Below are positions 26,163 through 34,706 of a stretch of DNA of 64,000 nucleotides, piece by piece. Numbering within the stretch: the stretch's first letter is position 1; each line of letters begins with the position of its first letter. The notes beneath the pieces were generated by a model. That model was not told the DNA's origin, ran no database searches, and saw nothing but the letters and a program-made list of their open reading frames with translations. This stretch comes from Bradyrhizobiaceae bacterium (GTDB taxonomy: Bacteria; Pseudomonadota; Alphaproteobacteria; Rhizobiales; Xanthobacteraceae). Both the position numbers and the translations under genes were made by a program. The stretch lies in contig JADYXZ010000020.1 in assembly GCA_020853885.1 (NCBI GenBank), forward strand, positions 62,001-126,000, written 5' to 3'.

Positions 26163-27761
26163 GTGAAGCAGCTCGCGGCGATCGCCTATCCGGTCGTGCT
26201 GGCCTGGGGCTGGCGGCGGCGGATGATCGCGTTCGGCGCCGGCATCCTCTCCGCGCTCGCGATGGCGCCCTACGATCTGTGGCCCGTGCTCGCGGTCACG
26301 CTGCCGGTCCTCGTCTGGCTGATCGACGGCGCGGGATCGGGAACCGCGGGCTTGCGCTCGGCATTCGGCGCCGGCTGGTGGTTCGGGTTCGGCTATTTCC
26401 TTGCCGGTCTCTACTGGACCGGCATGGCGTTGCTAGTCGAAGCCGACCAGTTCGCATGGGCGCTGCCGTTCGCGGTGATTGCGCTGCCGGCGGGGCTCGC
26501 GCTCTTCACCGGACTGGGCACGCTCTTTGCTCGGCTGCTGTGGACGCCGGGACCGCTGCGAATCCTCGCCTTCGCTACGGGCCTCACCGTGGCGGAATGG
26601 CTGCGCGGCCACGTGCTGACCGGATTTCCCTGGAACAGCTTCGGCCAGGCGCTCGCGGCAACGCCCGCGCTCGCGCAGACGGCGTCGCTGGTCGGGCTCT
26701 GGGGCCTGACGGCGATCGCGCTGTTTGCGCTCGCAAGTCCGGCGACGCTCGCCGATCCGCCGGAGACGACGCGGCGGCCATGGCTCCTGCCGGCGCTTGC
26801 CGTGCTGTTGCTCGCCGCCATGGCGGCGTTGGGCGCCTACCGGCTCGCCACGACGCAAACCGGCACGGTCGAAGGCGTGCGGCTCCGGATCATGCAGCCG
26901 AACCTGCCGCAGGACGACAAGTTCCGCCCGGCGGCGAAGCAAAAGGTGATGCAGCTCTATGCATCGCTGAGCGAGCGGGCGAGCGGGCCGGAGCGCACGG
27001 GCCTGCGCGACGTGACCCACCTGTTCTGGCCGGAGTCGGCGTTTCCGTTCTTCCTCGAGCGGGAGCCTGATGCGCTCGCAACGATCGCCGACCTGCTGCC
27101 GCCCGGGGTTGTGCTCGTCACCGGGGCGGCGCGCGTCGAGGAAGCGAAAAGCGCGCAGGAACGGCCGCGCGTCTATAACAGCATCCGCGTGATCGGCGAC
27201 GACGGCGGCATTCTGGCGACCTACGACAAGACGCACCTCGTGCCGTTCGGCGAGTTCCTGCCGCTGCAATCGTATCTGGAACGGCTGGGGTTGCAGCAAT
27301 TGACGCGCGTGCGCGGCGGATTCACGCCCGGCGCCGCCCGGCGCGCGCTGTCGATCCCGCGGCTGCCGCCCGCGTCTCCGAACATCTGCTACGAGGTGAT
27401 CTTTCCGGGCAGCGTGACGCCCGACAGTTCCCGGCCGGCATGGCTGTTGAACGTAACGAACGACGCCTGGTTCGGCGACACGCCGGGTCCGTATCAGCAT
27501 TTCGCACAGGCGCGGCTGCGCACGATCGAAGAAGGGCTGCCGCTCGTCCGGGTAGCGAATAATGGAATATCCGCGGTCGTCGATCCGGTCGGCCGCATCG
27601 TGCGTGCGCTGCCGCTCGGCGTCGACGGCATCATCGATTCGGAACTGCCGAGACCATTGATGACCCCGACGTTCTATGCTCGGTTCGGCGATGTCCCGAT
27701 GATCGTTGGGATAATTTTGATGATTACGATTCTTTTCAGAGCCCGCAATGTCGCAAAATAA
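26163..27761 (+). CDS. lnt: Apolipoprotein N-acyltransferase
   Basis: Lnt adds the third acyl chain to lipoproteins in the inner membrane. The 532-residue protein has about six N-terminal membrane helices followed by a periplasmic nitrilase-like domain. The catalytic Glu-Lys-Cys triad is visible: Glu in WPESAFPFF, Lys in YDKTHLVPFGEFLP and Cys in NICYEVIFP, followed by VTNDAWFGDTPGPYQH. A final hydrophobic segment (MIVGIILMITILF) closes the protein. The start is GTG at 26163 with no strong ribosome-binding site, 15 bp after corC. Closing gene of the miaB-phoH-ybeY-corC-lnt set. Confidence 0.95.
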   Translation: MKQLAAIAYPVVLAWGWRRRMIAFGAGILSALAMAPYDLWPVLAVTLPVLVWLIDGAGSGTAGLRSAFGAGWWFGFGYFLAGLYWTGMALLVEADQFAWALPFAVIALPAGLALFTGLGTLFARLLWTPGPLRILAFATGLTVAEWLRGHVLTGFPWNSFGQALAATPALAQTASLVGLWGLTAIALFALASPATLADPPETTRRPWLLPALAVLLLAAMAALGAYRLATTQTGTVEGVRLRIMQPNLPQDDKFRPAAKQKVMQLYASLSERASGPERTGLRDVTHLFWPESAFPFFLEREPDALATIADLLPPGVVLVTGAARVEEAKSAQERPRVYNSIRVIGDDGGILATYDKTHLVPFGEFLPLQSYLERLGLQQLTRVRGGFTPGAARRALSIPRLPPASPNICYEVIFPGSVTPDSSRPAWLLNVTNDAWFGDTPGPYQHFAQARLRTIEEGLPLVRVANNGISAVVDPVGRIVRALPLGVDGIIDSELPRPLMTPTFYARFGDVPMIVGIILMITILFRARNVAK

Positions 27762-27930
27762 AGTTTATCGCGTTTCGCGATAGCCATCATCGCATTTCGA
27801 GAAAGGTGAATTGGTCGATTGCCTGCTAGTATGACAATGCGCGCTCTGGTCGCAGGGCGCAGCCGCCTTCCCAGCTTTGTGCGGTTCGGAAACAAGCTAG
27901 GAAGTATCTTGGTACTCTCTGGAGCCAATA

Positions 27931-28341
27931 ATGACGAAGAAGTCGCCCAATCCGATCGACAAGCATGTCGGCAGCCGCGTCAGAATGCGGCGAATGATGA
28001 TCAATATGAGCCAGGAGAAGCTGGGCGAGAAACTCGGCATCACGTTCCAGCAGATTCAGAAATATGAAAAGGGAACCAACCGCATCGGCGCGAGCCGCCT
28101 GCAGCAGATCGGCAACGTGCTCGGCGTGCCGGTCAGCTTCTTCTTCGAGGGCGCACCAGTGCCGGACGGCGGGGGCGGCTTCAGCGATTCGGGGTCGCCC
28201 GCCTATGTCGCCGATTTTCTCGCGACCTCGGACGGGCTCGCGTTGACCAAGGCCTTCATGAAGGTGACCGATTCCAAAGTCCGCCGGCGCATCGTCGATC
28301 TCGTCGAAGCGATCGCCGCCGAAGAAGAAGCGAAGCGCTGA
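27931..28341 (+). CDS. XRE-family helix-turn-helix transcriptional regulator
   Basis: The 136-residue product has an N-terminal lambda-repressor-like HTH (residues about 10-65, with MSQEKLGEKLGITFQQIQKYE and the following IGASRLQQIGNVLGV) and a C-terminal helical tail of unknown function ending in a charged run. The ATG at 27931 follows CTGGAGCCAATA. In many Rhizobiales this regulator sits between lnt and metK; here it is followed by two palindromic repeats and then trmB. The 169 bp before it are AT-rich for this window and likely hold its promoter. Target genes are unknown. Confidence 0.88.
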   Translation: MTKKSPNPIDKHVGSRVRMRRMMINMSQEKLGEKLGITFQQIQKYEKGTNRIGASRLQQIGNVLGVPVSFFFEGAPVPDGGGGFSDSGSPAYVADFLATSDGLALTKAFMKVTDSKVRRRIVDLVEAIAAEEEAKR

Positions 28342-28407
28342 GCGTTTCGCAGCCGAACTCCCGACAATTCGAGCTTTCGGACGTGCTCTTTTTTCGTACG
28401 GCGCGCC

Positions 28408-28443
28408 AGAGCATGTCCGATTCATTCGAATCGGACATGCTCT
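28408..28443. repeat. Perfect 16-bp inverted repeat (possible terminator)
   Basis: AGAGCATGTCCGATTC and GAATCGGACATGCTCT pair perfectly around the 4-base loop ATTC. A short T-run (AGCTTTTTAC) follows on the plus strand, so it could terminate the XRE gene transcript. It adjoins another element at 28457. Confidence 0.75.
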
Positions 28444-28456
28444 AGCTTTTTACATG

Positions 28457-28505
28457 GCGCATGTTCTTGACGGAGAACCGGTACCCACTTCGCCGGAACA
28501 TGCGC
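28457..28505. repeat. Rhizobial GCATG...AACCGGT...CATGC extragenic palindrome
   Basis: GCGCATGTTC and GAACATGCGC are inverted ends around GAGAACCGGTACCCACTTC. Elements of this type, with a central AACCGGTNCCCACTT, are widespread in Bradyrhizobium relatives. It ends 13 bp before the trmB start, leaving little room for a trmB promoter. Confidence 0.7.
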
Positions 28506-28518
28506 TAGCTTGCCATCC

Positions 28519-29223
28519 ATGGATGAGACGCGGCGCATGGATCCGCAGCGCAGAGGCGCCTTCTTCGGCCGGCGCAAGGGGCACAAGCTGCGCCCGCAAC
28601 GCGCAGAGCTGCTCGCGAAGCGCCTGCCGCAACTCGCGCTCGATCTGACGCAGCCGGCGCCGCGTGACCTCCGCGCCCTGTTTCCGGTTCCGGTCGATCG
28701 CGTGGCGATGGAGATCGGCTTCGGTGGCGGCGAGAACTTCGCCCGCGAGGCTGCCGCCGACGCACAGACCGGATTCATCGGCTGCGAGCCCTTCATCAAC
28801 GGCATGGCGGGCGCGCTCGCGCTGATCGAAGAGAACGGCAGCCGAAACGTGCGGCTGCATCCCGGCGACGCCAGCGAGCTTCTCGACTGGCTGCCGGACG
28901 ACTCGCTCGTGCGCGTGAATCTCCTCTATCCCGATCCGTGGCCGAAGAAACGGCACTGGAAGCGGCGCTTCGTTTCCGACGAGACGATCGCGCGCCTCGC
29001 CAGGATCATGCGGAAGGGCGCGACCTTCCGGTTCGCAACCGACATCCCGCACTATGCGGAATGGACGCTGATCCGCTTCCTGCGTTCGCCCGCCTTCGTC
29101 TGGACCGCTGAGCGCGCGGACGACTGGCGCAAGCCGTGGCCGGGTTTTGCCGGCACGCGCTACGAAGCCAAGGCGCTGCGGGAAGGCCGCGTGCCCTGCT
29201 ATCTCATCTTCCGCAGGGTCTGA
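28519..29223 (+). CDS. trmB: tRNA (guanine-N7-)-methyltransferase
   Basis: TrmB makes m7G46 in tRNA using SAM. The 234-residue product shows the SAM-binding EIGFGGGENF and the TrmB hallmark LLYPDPWPKKRHWKRRFV, followed by ATDIPHYAEW. The ATG at 28519 gives MDETRRMDPQRRGAFFGRRKG, in line with alphaproteobacterial TrmB; a TTG nine bases upstream is a less likely alternative. It lies just after an extragenic palindrome and is convergent with the DUF2336 pair. Confidence 0.94.
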   Translation: MDETRRMDPQRRGAFFGRRKGHKLRPQRAELLAKRLPQLALDLTQPAPRDLRALFPVPVDRVAMEIGFGGGENFAREAAADAQTGFIGCEPFINGMAGALALIEENGSRNVRLHPGDASELLDWLPDDSLVRVNLLYPDPWPKKRHWKRRFVSDETIARLARIMRKGATFRFATDIPHYAEWTLIRFLRSPAFVWTAERADDWRKPWPGFAGTRYEAKALREGRVPCYLIFRRV

Positions 29224-29235
29224 TGCCTGCGCGTA

Positions 29236-30327
29236 TCACTGACCGGTCTGGCGAACCTGCCAGAAGCGCAGCACGCGGTCGGCGGTCGCCACCGAAAGCG
29301 AATTGAAGTCCTGGCAGGCGTCCTCAAGATCGCTCGGCGCAAGCTTGCGGCAATCGCGGCGCACGAGAATGATCGGACGCACGGTCTGCCAGTCGAATTC
29401 CTTCGCCTTGCAGAGAACGAGCAGCGGCTCGAGGCCGTCGCCGTGCATCACGCGGTCGACGATGTCGAGCGGAACGCCGGACAGCTCGGAGAGCGCCACC
29501 ACGGTCTCCTCGAAACGGCCTTCCCTGGCGAAATTGACGAGCTCGCGCCGGCCGAGCCGGCCCGACTGCGCGAGCAATTGCACGTAGCTCTTCGCCGCCG
29601 AATAGCTGCGCGAGGCAAGCTCCGGCTTCGCCTCGACCTTTCTTGAAATATCCGACAGGAACTCCTCGATCGCAGTCCGCATCCCGGGCTCGGCGGCGGA
29701 GAGAAGCCGCGCCTGCACGCGCTCGGTCGCCTGGCTCATGAGCTTGCGAAAGAGGTGGGGCGGAATGTCGATCCGGCGTCCCACGTTTTCGGCGAGGCGA
29801 TCGTCGCGCTTCGCGCGATCGACGAGCTCGGTGAAGGCAAGATCGGAGAATCTTGCGCCAACGTTGCCGACGACCTTGTGCACGACCTCGCCGTCGCCGC
29901 GCTCGACCAGGACGTCGGTCACCGCCTCGCCGAGCTGATCGCGGCCGGCGATCGCGAGCAACTGCGGCTGTCCCCTGGTGCGGGCAATCTCGACCAGGTC
30001 GCCGTCCGACAGGCGCGGCGATCTTGCCAGCACGGGGCCGGAAACCGCGATCGAATCCTGATGCGCGAGGTTGCGGATCGTCTCGTAGGGCGCGTTTTCA
30101 ACCGGCGCCAGGCGGCGGGAAAGCTCGGCGAGTGCGGCTTCCTCGATTTCGGCCGCCAAGCGGCCGATCACGTCGTCGAACAGCCGGATCTGCTCCTCGT
30201 CGAGGCGCTCGGCGCGATGCAGGAAAAGGTCGGTCACGCGCCGAAGGGTCGTGACGCGCTGGTCGTTCGACCCCTTGCGAATGGAATCCTCGAGCTCGCG
30301 GATCAGCGATTGTGCCTGCGTGCGCAT
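29236..30327 (-). CDS. DUF2336 family protein, downstream copy
   Basis: The 363-residue protein is predicted to be cytoplasmic and almost fully helical, with HEAT-like pairs of helices. Conserved features shared with its neighbour are LRRVTDLFLHRAERLDEEQI, RRLAPVENAP, IPPHLFRKL and a C-terminal DWQTVRPIILVRRDCRKL. DUF2336 is a family of unknown biochemical role found mainly in alphaproteobacteria. The ATG is only 1 bp after the stop of the upstream paralogue, so the two form an operon that probably arose by duplication. It is convergent with trmB. Confidence 0.85.
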   Translation of the reverse strand: MRTQAQSLIRELEDSIRKGSNDQRVTTLRRVTDLFLHRAERLDEEQIRLFDDVIGRLAAEIEEAALAELSRRLAPVENAPYETIRNLAHQDSIAVSGPVLARSPRLSDGDLVEIARTRGQPQLLAIAGRDQLGEAVTDVLVERGDGEVVHKVVGNVGARFSDLAFTELVDRAKRDDRLAENVGRRIDIPPHLFRKLMSQATERVQARLLSAAEPGMRTAIEEFLSDISRKVEAKPELASRSYSAAKSYVQLLAQSGRLGRRELVNFAREGRFEETVVALSELSGVPLDIVDRVMHGDGLEPLLVLCKAKEFDWQTVRPIILVRRDCRKLAPSDLEDACQDFNSLSVATADRVLRFWQVRQTGQ

Positions 30328-30328
30328 A

Positions 30329-31426
30329 TCAGCCCGTTGCCTGCAACCCGGTCTCGCCGCCCTGCCAATGCCCGATCACGCGGCGGGCCGTCGCATAGCT
30401 GAGCCTGCTGTAATCATCGCAGATGTCTTCGAGGTCTTTTGCCGAGATGCGCCGGCCGGTCGGACGGAGGAGGATGATCGCGCGCACGGTGAGCCAGTCG
30501 AAGCCCGCCGCCTTCAGGTGGATCAGGAGCGGCTCGATGCGGTCGCCGTTCATCAGCCAGTGGATCTGCTCGACCTGCACCGAGCACAGCACCGACAGGG
30601 CGGCGACCGTCTCTTCGTAGCGCTTGGACTTGGCGAGATCGTAGAGCTCGGATTCGCCGAGCGCGCCCGACCGGTGCAACATGCCGATCAGCCGCTGTGC
30701 GGCCGTGAAACGGCGCGGCGCCGGCACCGAAGGATCGATTTCCTGGGAGACTTTCGCGAGCACCTGCTCGATCTCGGCGCGCATCTGCGGCGAGGCCTGC
30801 GCGAGCAGCCGTTGCTGCACGAGGCCGCTCGCCTGCAGGACAAGCTTGTGAAAGAGATGGGGCGGAATGCCCGGGCGCTCGGCGATGCGGCTCACGAGCG
30901 AGTCGTCGCCGCCGGCGCGGTCGACCAGCTTGGCGAGGCCGCCCTCGGAGAAACTCGCGGAAGCGTTCGCCGCCACATTGTACAGGACGTCGCCGTCGCC
31001 GCGGTCGACCAGCACGTCGGTGACGGACGAGGCGAGCGGACGGCGCGAGGAAATCGCGAGCAGGTGCGCCTGGCCCATTTTCGTGGCGATGTCGACGAGA
31101 TCGGCGTCCTGCAGCCGGCGCGAATGCATGAGCACCGGGGCGGCGACCTCGATTTCTTCATCGTTCGCGAGATTGCGGATCGTGCTCGGCGGCGCGTTGT
31201 CGATCGGCGCAAGGCGGCGCGCCAGCTCGGCGCGCGCCTTGGTCTCGATTTCACGGGCGAGGCGCAGAATGACGTCGTCGAACAGCTCGACCTGCTCGTC
31301 GCTCAACTGCTCGGCGTGGCCGGTGAACAGCTCGGTGAGCCGGCGCAGCGTATTGGCGCGCTTCTGGCTCGAGCCGTGCTCGATCGATCGTTCAAGCTCG
31401 ATGATGAGGGACTGGCGGTCGGACAT
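30329..31426 (-). CDS. DUF2336 family protein, upstream copy
   Basis: This 365-residue helical protein is a clear paralogue of the product of the next gene (shared [39 protein letters not shown] and [18 protein letters not shown]). The ATG at 31426 ([18 protein letters not shown]) aligns with the start of the paralogue; the frame remains open upstream but reads non-conserved sequence. It is divergent from rimP, with about 310 bp between them. No catalytic motif can be recognised. Function is unknown. Confidence 0.85.
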   Translation of the reverse strand: MSDRQSLIIELERSIEHGSSQKRANTLRRLTELFTGHAEQLSDEQVELFDDVILRLAREIETKARAELARRLAPIDNAPPSTIRNLANDEEIEVAAPVLMHSRRLQDADLVDIATKMGQAHLLAISSRRPLASSVTDVLVDRGDGDVLYNVAANASASFSEGGLAKLVDRAGGDDSLVSRIAERPGIPPHLFHKLVLQASGLVQQRLLAQASPQMRAEIEQVLAKVSQEIDPSVPAPRRFTAAQRLIGMLHRSGALGESELYDLAKSKRYEETVAALSVLCSVQVEQIHWLMNGDRIEPLLIHLKAAGFDWLTVRAIILLRPTGRRISAKDLEDICDDYSRLSYATARRVIGHWQGGETGLQATG

Positions 31427-31580
31427 GGGTACGCGGCAACACCTGAAAATGGCCAAGCCCCGGCGCTCGCCCCTTTGGCCGGCCGGCACTGGAGAGGCTA
31501 ACCCGGCAGAACTGAACACTTTGTTAGAAAACCGCCGCAAAATCAGGCGAACCCGAGCGGTATGGCCGTCCACGTTCCCC

Positions 31581-31608
31581 TTGCGCGGGGGGCCTCTTGC
31601 GCTATATT
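31581..31608 (+). promoter_or_regulatory. Probable promoter of the rimP-nusA-infB operon
   Basis: TTGCGC (31581-31586) and TATATT (31603-31608) are separated by 16 bp and lie about 130 bp upstream of rimP, giving a leader of roughly 120 nt. Both hexamers are reasonable sigma-70 matches for a high-GC alphaproteobacterium. Confidence 0.5.
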
Positions 31609-31634
31609 CCGGCCCAACAACGACATCTCATAGC

Positions 31635-31688
31635 GATCCGCTGGATCGGATGATGGGAGTGGGCCCCGGCCGGGACCCGCTCTTTTTT
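31635..31688 (+). promoter_or_regulatory. Structured rimP leader with terminator-like hairpin (candidate attenuator)
   Basis: A small hairpin GATCC-GCT-GGATC (31635-31647) is followed by GTGGGCCCCGG/CCGGGACCCGC (31659-31680), which pairs well if G-U pairs are allowed, and then TCTTTTTTGTT. The hairpin plus T-run looks like an intrinsic terminator placed about 50 bp before the first gene of the operon, so it may be an attenuator. Confidence 0.5.
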
Positions 31689-31736
31689 GTTACTTGCTCG
31701 GCCCCGGAGCACCCGGCGCCGCGCCGAACGGAAGCG

Positions 31737-32363
31737 ATGACGGAGACCGCCACGACGATTCTGGCCGACCTTGAGGAGCCGCGGCTCGTCAGGGAGACGG
31801 GGCTTGCCGCGCGCATCGCCGCGATCGCCGAGCCCGTGCTCCCGGGCCTCGGCTACCGGCTGGTGCGGGTGCGGGTGTCGGGGCGCGACGGCATGACCGT
31901 GCAGATCATGGCCGAACGGGCGGACGGCAGCTTCACGATCGACGATTGCGAAGCGGCGAGCCGGATGCTGTCGCCGGTGCTTGACGTCGAGGACCCGATC
32001 CCCGGCGGCTACCGGCTTGAGCTGTCGTCGCCGGGCATCGACCGGCCGCTAGTGCGCGTCTCGGATTTCGTCCGCGCCGCCGGCCACGAAGCCAAGATCG
32101 AAATGGACATGCCGATCGACGGGCGCAAACGCTTCCGCGGCGAGATCGCCGGCGCCGACGGCGATAACGCGAAGATCAATATCGCCGACGCGGCCGGCGC
32201 GCCGCAGACCGTGTCGCTGCCGATCGCGGAGATGGCGGAAGCGCGGCTCGTGCTCACCGACGCGCTGATCGCCGAATCGCTCCGCCGCGGCAAGGCCGCC
32301 GCGGACGACGGCGGCAACGACAATCCGAAAATCAGGGCGGCCGGCGGCCGCCCGCAGCGATAA
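31737..32363 (+). CDS. rimP: Ribosome maturation factor RimP
   Basis: RimP assists 30S subunit assembly. The 208-residue product has the N-terminal domain ([21 protein letters not shown]) and the conserved [14 protein letters not shown] of the family, then an Sm-like C-terminal domain. A tail of about 25 residues ([14 protein letters not shown]...) is lineage-specific. The ATG at 31737 follows CGGAAGCG. First gene of the rimP-nusA-ylxR-infB-rbfA-truB operon and 21 bp before nusA. Confidence 0.95.
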   Translation: MTETATTILADLEEPRLVRETGLAARIAAIAEPVLPGLGYRLVRVRVSGRDGMTVQIMAERADGSFTIDDCEAASRMLSPVLDVEDPIPGGYRLELSSPGIDRPLVRVSDFVRAAGHEAKIEMDMPIDGRKRFRGEIAGADGDNAKINIADAAGAPQTVSLPIAEMAEARLVLTDALIAESLRRGKAAADDGGNDNPKIRAAGGRPQR

Positions 32364-32384
32364 TTCCGTTCGAGGAGAGACATC

Positions 32385-33995
32385 ATGGCCGTCAGTGCAA
32401 ACCGGCTCGAATTGCTGCAGATCGCCGAAGCGGTCGCACGCGAGAAGTCGATCGACAAGGGAATCGTGATCACGGCGATGGAAGACGCGATCCAGAAGGC
32501 CGCACGCTCGCGCTATGGCAGCGAGACGGAGGTGCGCGCCGAGATCAACCCGAAGACGGGCGAGCTCAGGCTGTCGCGGCTCCTGCTCGTGGTGGAGACG
32601 GTCGAGAACGAGGCGACGCAGATCAGCATCGAGGACGCGCGGCGCAAGAATCCGGCGGCGCAGGTCGGCGACTACATCGCGGAAGCGCTGCCGCCCCTCG
32701 AATACGGCCGCATCGCCGCGCAGTCGGCGAAGCAGGTGATCGTGCAGAAGGTGCGCGAGGCCGAGCGCGACCGGCAGTACCAGGAATACAAGGACCGCAT
32801 CGGCGAGATCGTCAGCGGCCTCGTCAAGCGCGTGGAATACGGCAACGTGGTGGTCGATCTCGGCCGCGGCGAGGCGATCGTGCGGCGCGACGAGCTCCTG
32901 CCGCGCGAGGTGTTCCGCAACGGCGACCGCGTGCGCGCCTACGTCTATGACGTGCGGCGCGAGCCGCGCGGGCCGCAGATCTTCCTCTCGCGCACGCACC
33001 CGCAGTTCATGTCGAAGCTGTTCGCGCAGGAAGTGCCGGAAATCTATGACGGCATCGTCGAGATCAAGGCGGTGGCGCGCGACCCCGGCTCGCGGGCGAA
33101 GATCGCGGTCAGCTCGCGCGATTCCTCGGTCGATCCGGTCGGCGCCTGCGTCGGCATGCGCGGCTCGCGCGTGCAGGCGGTGGTGAACGAGCTCGGCGGC
33201 GAGAAGATCGACATCATCCTGTGGTCGCCGGACGTCGCCACCTTCGTCGTCAACGCGCTGGCGCCGGCGGAAGTGGTCAAGGTCGTGCTCGACGAGCAGC
33301 GCGAGCGGATCGAGGTGGTGGTGCCGGACGCGCAGCTTTCGCTCGCCATCGGTCGCCGCGGCCAGAACGTGCGGCTCGCCTCGCAGCTCACCGGCTGGGA
33401 CATCGACATCCTCACCGAGCAGGAAGAGAGCGAGCGGCGGCAGAAGGAGTTCGCCGAGCGCAGCAAGCTGTTCATGGAGGCGCTCGACGTCGACGAGATG
33501 GTGGCGCAGCTTTTGACCTCGGAGGGCTTCGGCTCGATCGAGGAGCTCGCGCTGGTGCCGGTCGACGAGCTCGCCAACATCGAGGGCTTCGATGCCGATA
33601 CCGCCGCGGAGCTGCAGACGCGCGCGAAGGACTACCTCGCCGAGCTCGAGGCGCAGCTCGACGCCAAGCGCAAGGAGCTCGGCGTCGAGGATGCGCTGCG
33701 CGAAGTACCCGGCGTGACCACGAGCATGCTGGTGGCGTTCGGCGAGAACAGCGTGAAGACGGTCGAGGACCTCGCCGGCTGCACGACCGACGACCTCACC
33801 GGCTGGGTCGAGCGCAAGGACGGCGAGTCGGTGCGGCAGCCCGGCATCCTCGACGGGTTCGAGATCGAGCGCGAGGAAGCCGAGGCGCTCATCATGCAGG
33901 CGCGCGTGAAGGCAGGCTGGATCGACGCGGCAGCGCTCGCCCCGGCGGAAACGCCGGCCGAGGGCGCCGAGGAACCCGCCGAGGCGCAATCGTAA
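32385..33995 (+). CDS. nusA: Transcription termination/antitermination protein NusA
   Basis: NusA binds RNA polymerase and modulates pausing, termination and antitermination. The 536-residue protein has the N-terminal polymerase-binding domain, an S1 domain ([18 protein letters not shown]-type segment, reading [12 protein letters not shown]), two KH domains ([19 protein letters not shown] and [18 protein letters not shown]) and two C-terminal helix-hairpin-helix acidic repeats. It ends with an Ala/Glu/Pro-rich tail. The start at 32385 follows CGAGGAGAGACATC. Second gene of the operon. Confidence 0.97.
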   Translation: MAVSANRLELLQIAEAVAREKSIDKGIVITAMEDAIQKAARSRYGSETEVRAEINPKTGELRLSRLLLVVETVENEATQISIEDARRKNPAAQVGDYIAEALPPLEYGRIAAQSAKQVIVQKVREAERDRQYQEYKDRIGEIVSGLVKRVEYGNVVVDLGRGEAIVRRDELLPREVFRNGDRVRAYVYDVRREPRGPQIFLSRTHPQFMSKLFAQEVPEIYDGIVEIKAVARDPGSRAKIAVSSRDSSVDPVGACVGMRGSRVQAVVNELGGEKIDIILWSPDVATFVVNALAPAEVVKVVLDEQRERIEVVVPDAQLSLAIGRRGQNVRLASQLTGWDIDILTEQEESERRQKEFAERSKLFMEALDVDEMVAQLLTSEGFGSIEELALVPVDELANIEGFDADTAAELQTRAKDYLAELEAQLDAKRKELGVEDALREVPGVTTSMLVAFGENSVKTVEDLAGCTTDDLTGWVERKDGESVRQPGILDGFEIEREEAEALIMQARVKAGWIDAAALAPAETPAEGAEEPAEAQS

Positions 33996-34007
33996 GAGGA
34001 AACCGCA

Positions 34008-34688
34008 TTGCTTGCAGCGATCGAAGCCGACGAGACCGACGAGGGTCTGACCGCCGCCCGCAAGGGTTTGGAGCGGCTGTGCCTCGTCACGCGAACGGTC
34101 AAGCCGGTCGACGAGATGATCCGGTTCGTGGCCGGGCCCGACGGCAAGGTCGTGCCCGATCTCGACCGCAAGCTGCCGGGCCGCGGCGCCTGGGTTACCG
34201 CCACGCGCGAGGCGGTGGCGAAGGCCGTGCGGAGCAATGCCCTGGCGCGGGCATTCCGGGGCAAGGCCGCGGCGGGGCCGGAACTCGTGGAGCTCGTCGA
34301 ACGGCTGATCGAGAAGGCAGCGCTCGAGGCGCTGTCGCTCGCGAACAAGGCGGGCTGCGTGATCATCGGCTTCACGCGGGTTGAAACGGCGCTAGCCGAG
34401 CAACATGTTGCGGTCGTGCTGAACGCGAGCGATGCCGCCGAGGACGGCGTGCGCAAGCTCGAGGCCGCCCTGCGGGCGGCCGTGGCCGCCGGCCAGCCGC
34501 GTCCGTTGCGGGCCGATGCCTTCCGCGGCGAGCAATTGGACTTGGCGCTCGGGCGGTCAAATGTGGTACATGCTGCCCTGCTCGCGCATTCGGCGAGTGC
34601 GGGCTTTCTCGCGCGCTTTCTGCGGCTTGCGCGCTGGCACGGCGATGGGCCAGCCGGCGGCTCGACTGCGGGCGGCAGCAGGAACTGA
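34008..34688 (+). CDS. YlxR (DUF448) RNA-binding protein fused to an L7Ae-like domain
   Basis: The 226-residue protein combines a YlxR/DUF448 domain (RLCLVTRTVKPVDEMIRFV then KLPGRGAWVT) with a C-terminal L7Ae/L30e-like domain (LSLANKAGCVIIGFTRVETAL), the alphaproteobacterial form of this nusA-infB spacer gene. Both domains are associated with RNA binding; the target is unknown. The usual DUF448 cysteine is retained in RLCLV. The start is TTG at 34008 preceded by AAGAGGAAACCGCA, because the first ATG lies well inside the domain. The last 25 residues are Gly/Ala/Ser-rich. Confidence 0.88.
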   Translation: MLAAIEADETDEGLTAARKGLERLCLVTRTVKPVDEMIRFVAGPDGKVVPDLDRKLPGRGAWVTATREAVAKAVRSNALARAFRGKAAAGPELVELVERLIEKAALEALSLANKAGCVIIGFTRVETALAEQHVAVVLNASDAAEDGVRKLEAALRAAVAAGQPRPLRADAFRGEQLDLALGRSNVVHAALLAHSASAGFLARFLRLARWHGDGPAGGSTAGGSRN

Positions 34689-34706
34689 AGCTGGATTGGA
34701 GAACGA

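Larger units (their letters stand above)
31427..31736. other. 310-bp intergenic region between DUF2336 pair and rimP
   Basis: No gene is seen. The right part holds a likely promoter (31581-31608) and two hairpins, one followed by a T-run, that precede rimP; these are listed separately. The left 150 bp should contain the promoter for the DUF2336 operon but no clear motif was recognised. Confidence 0.6.
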
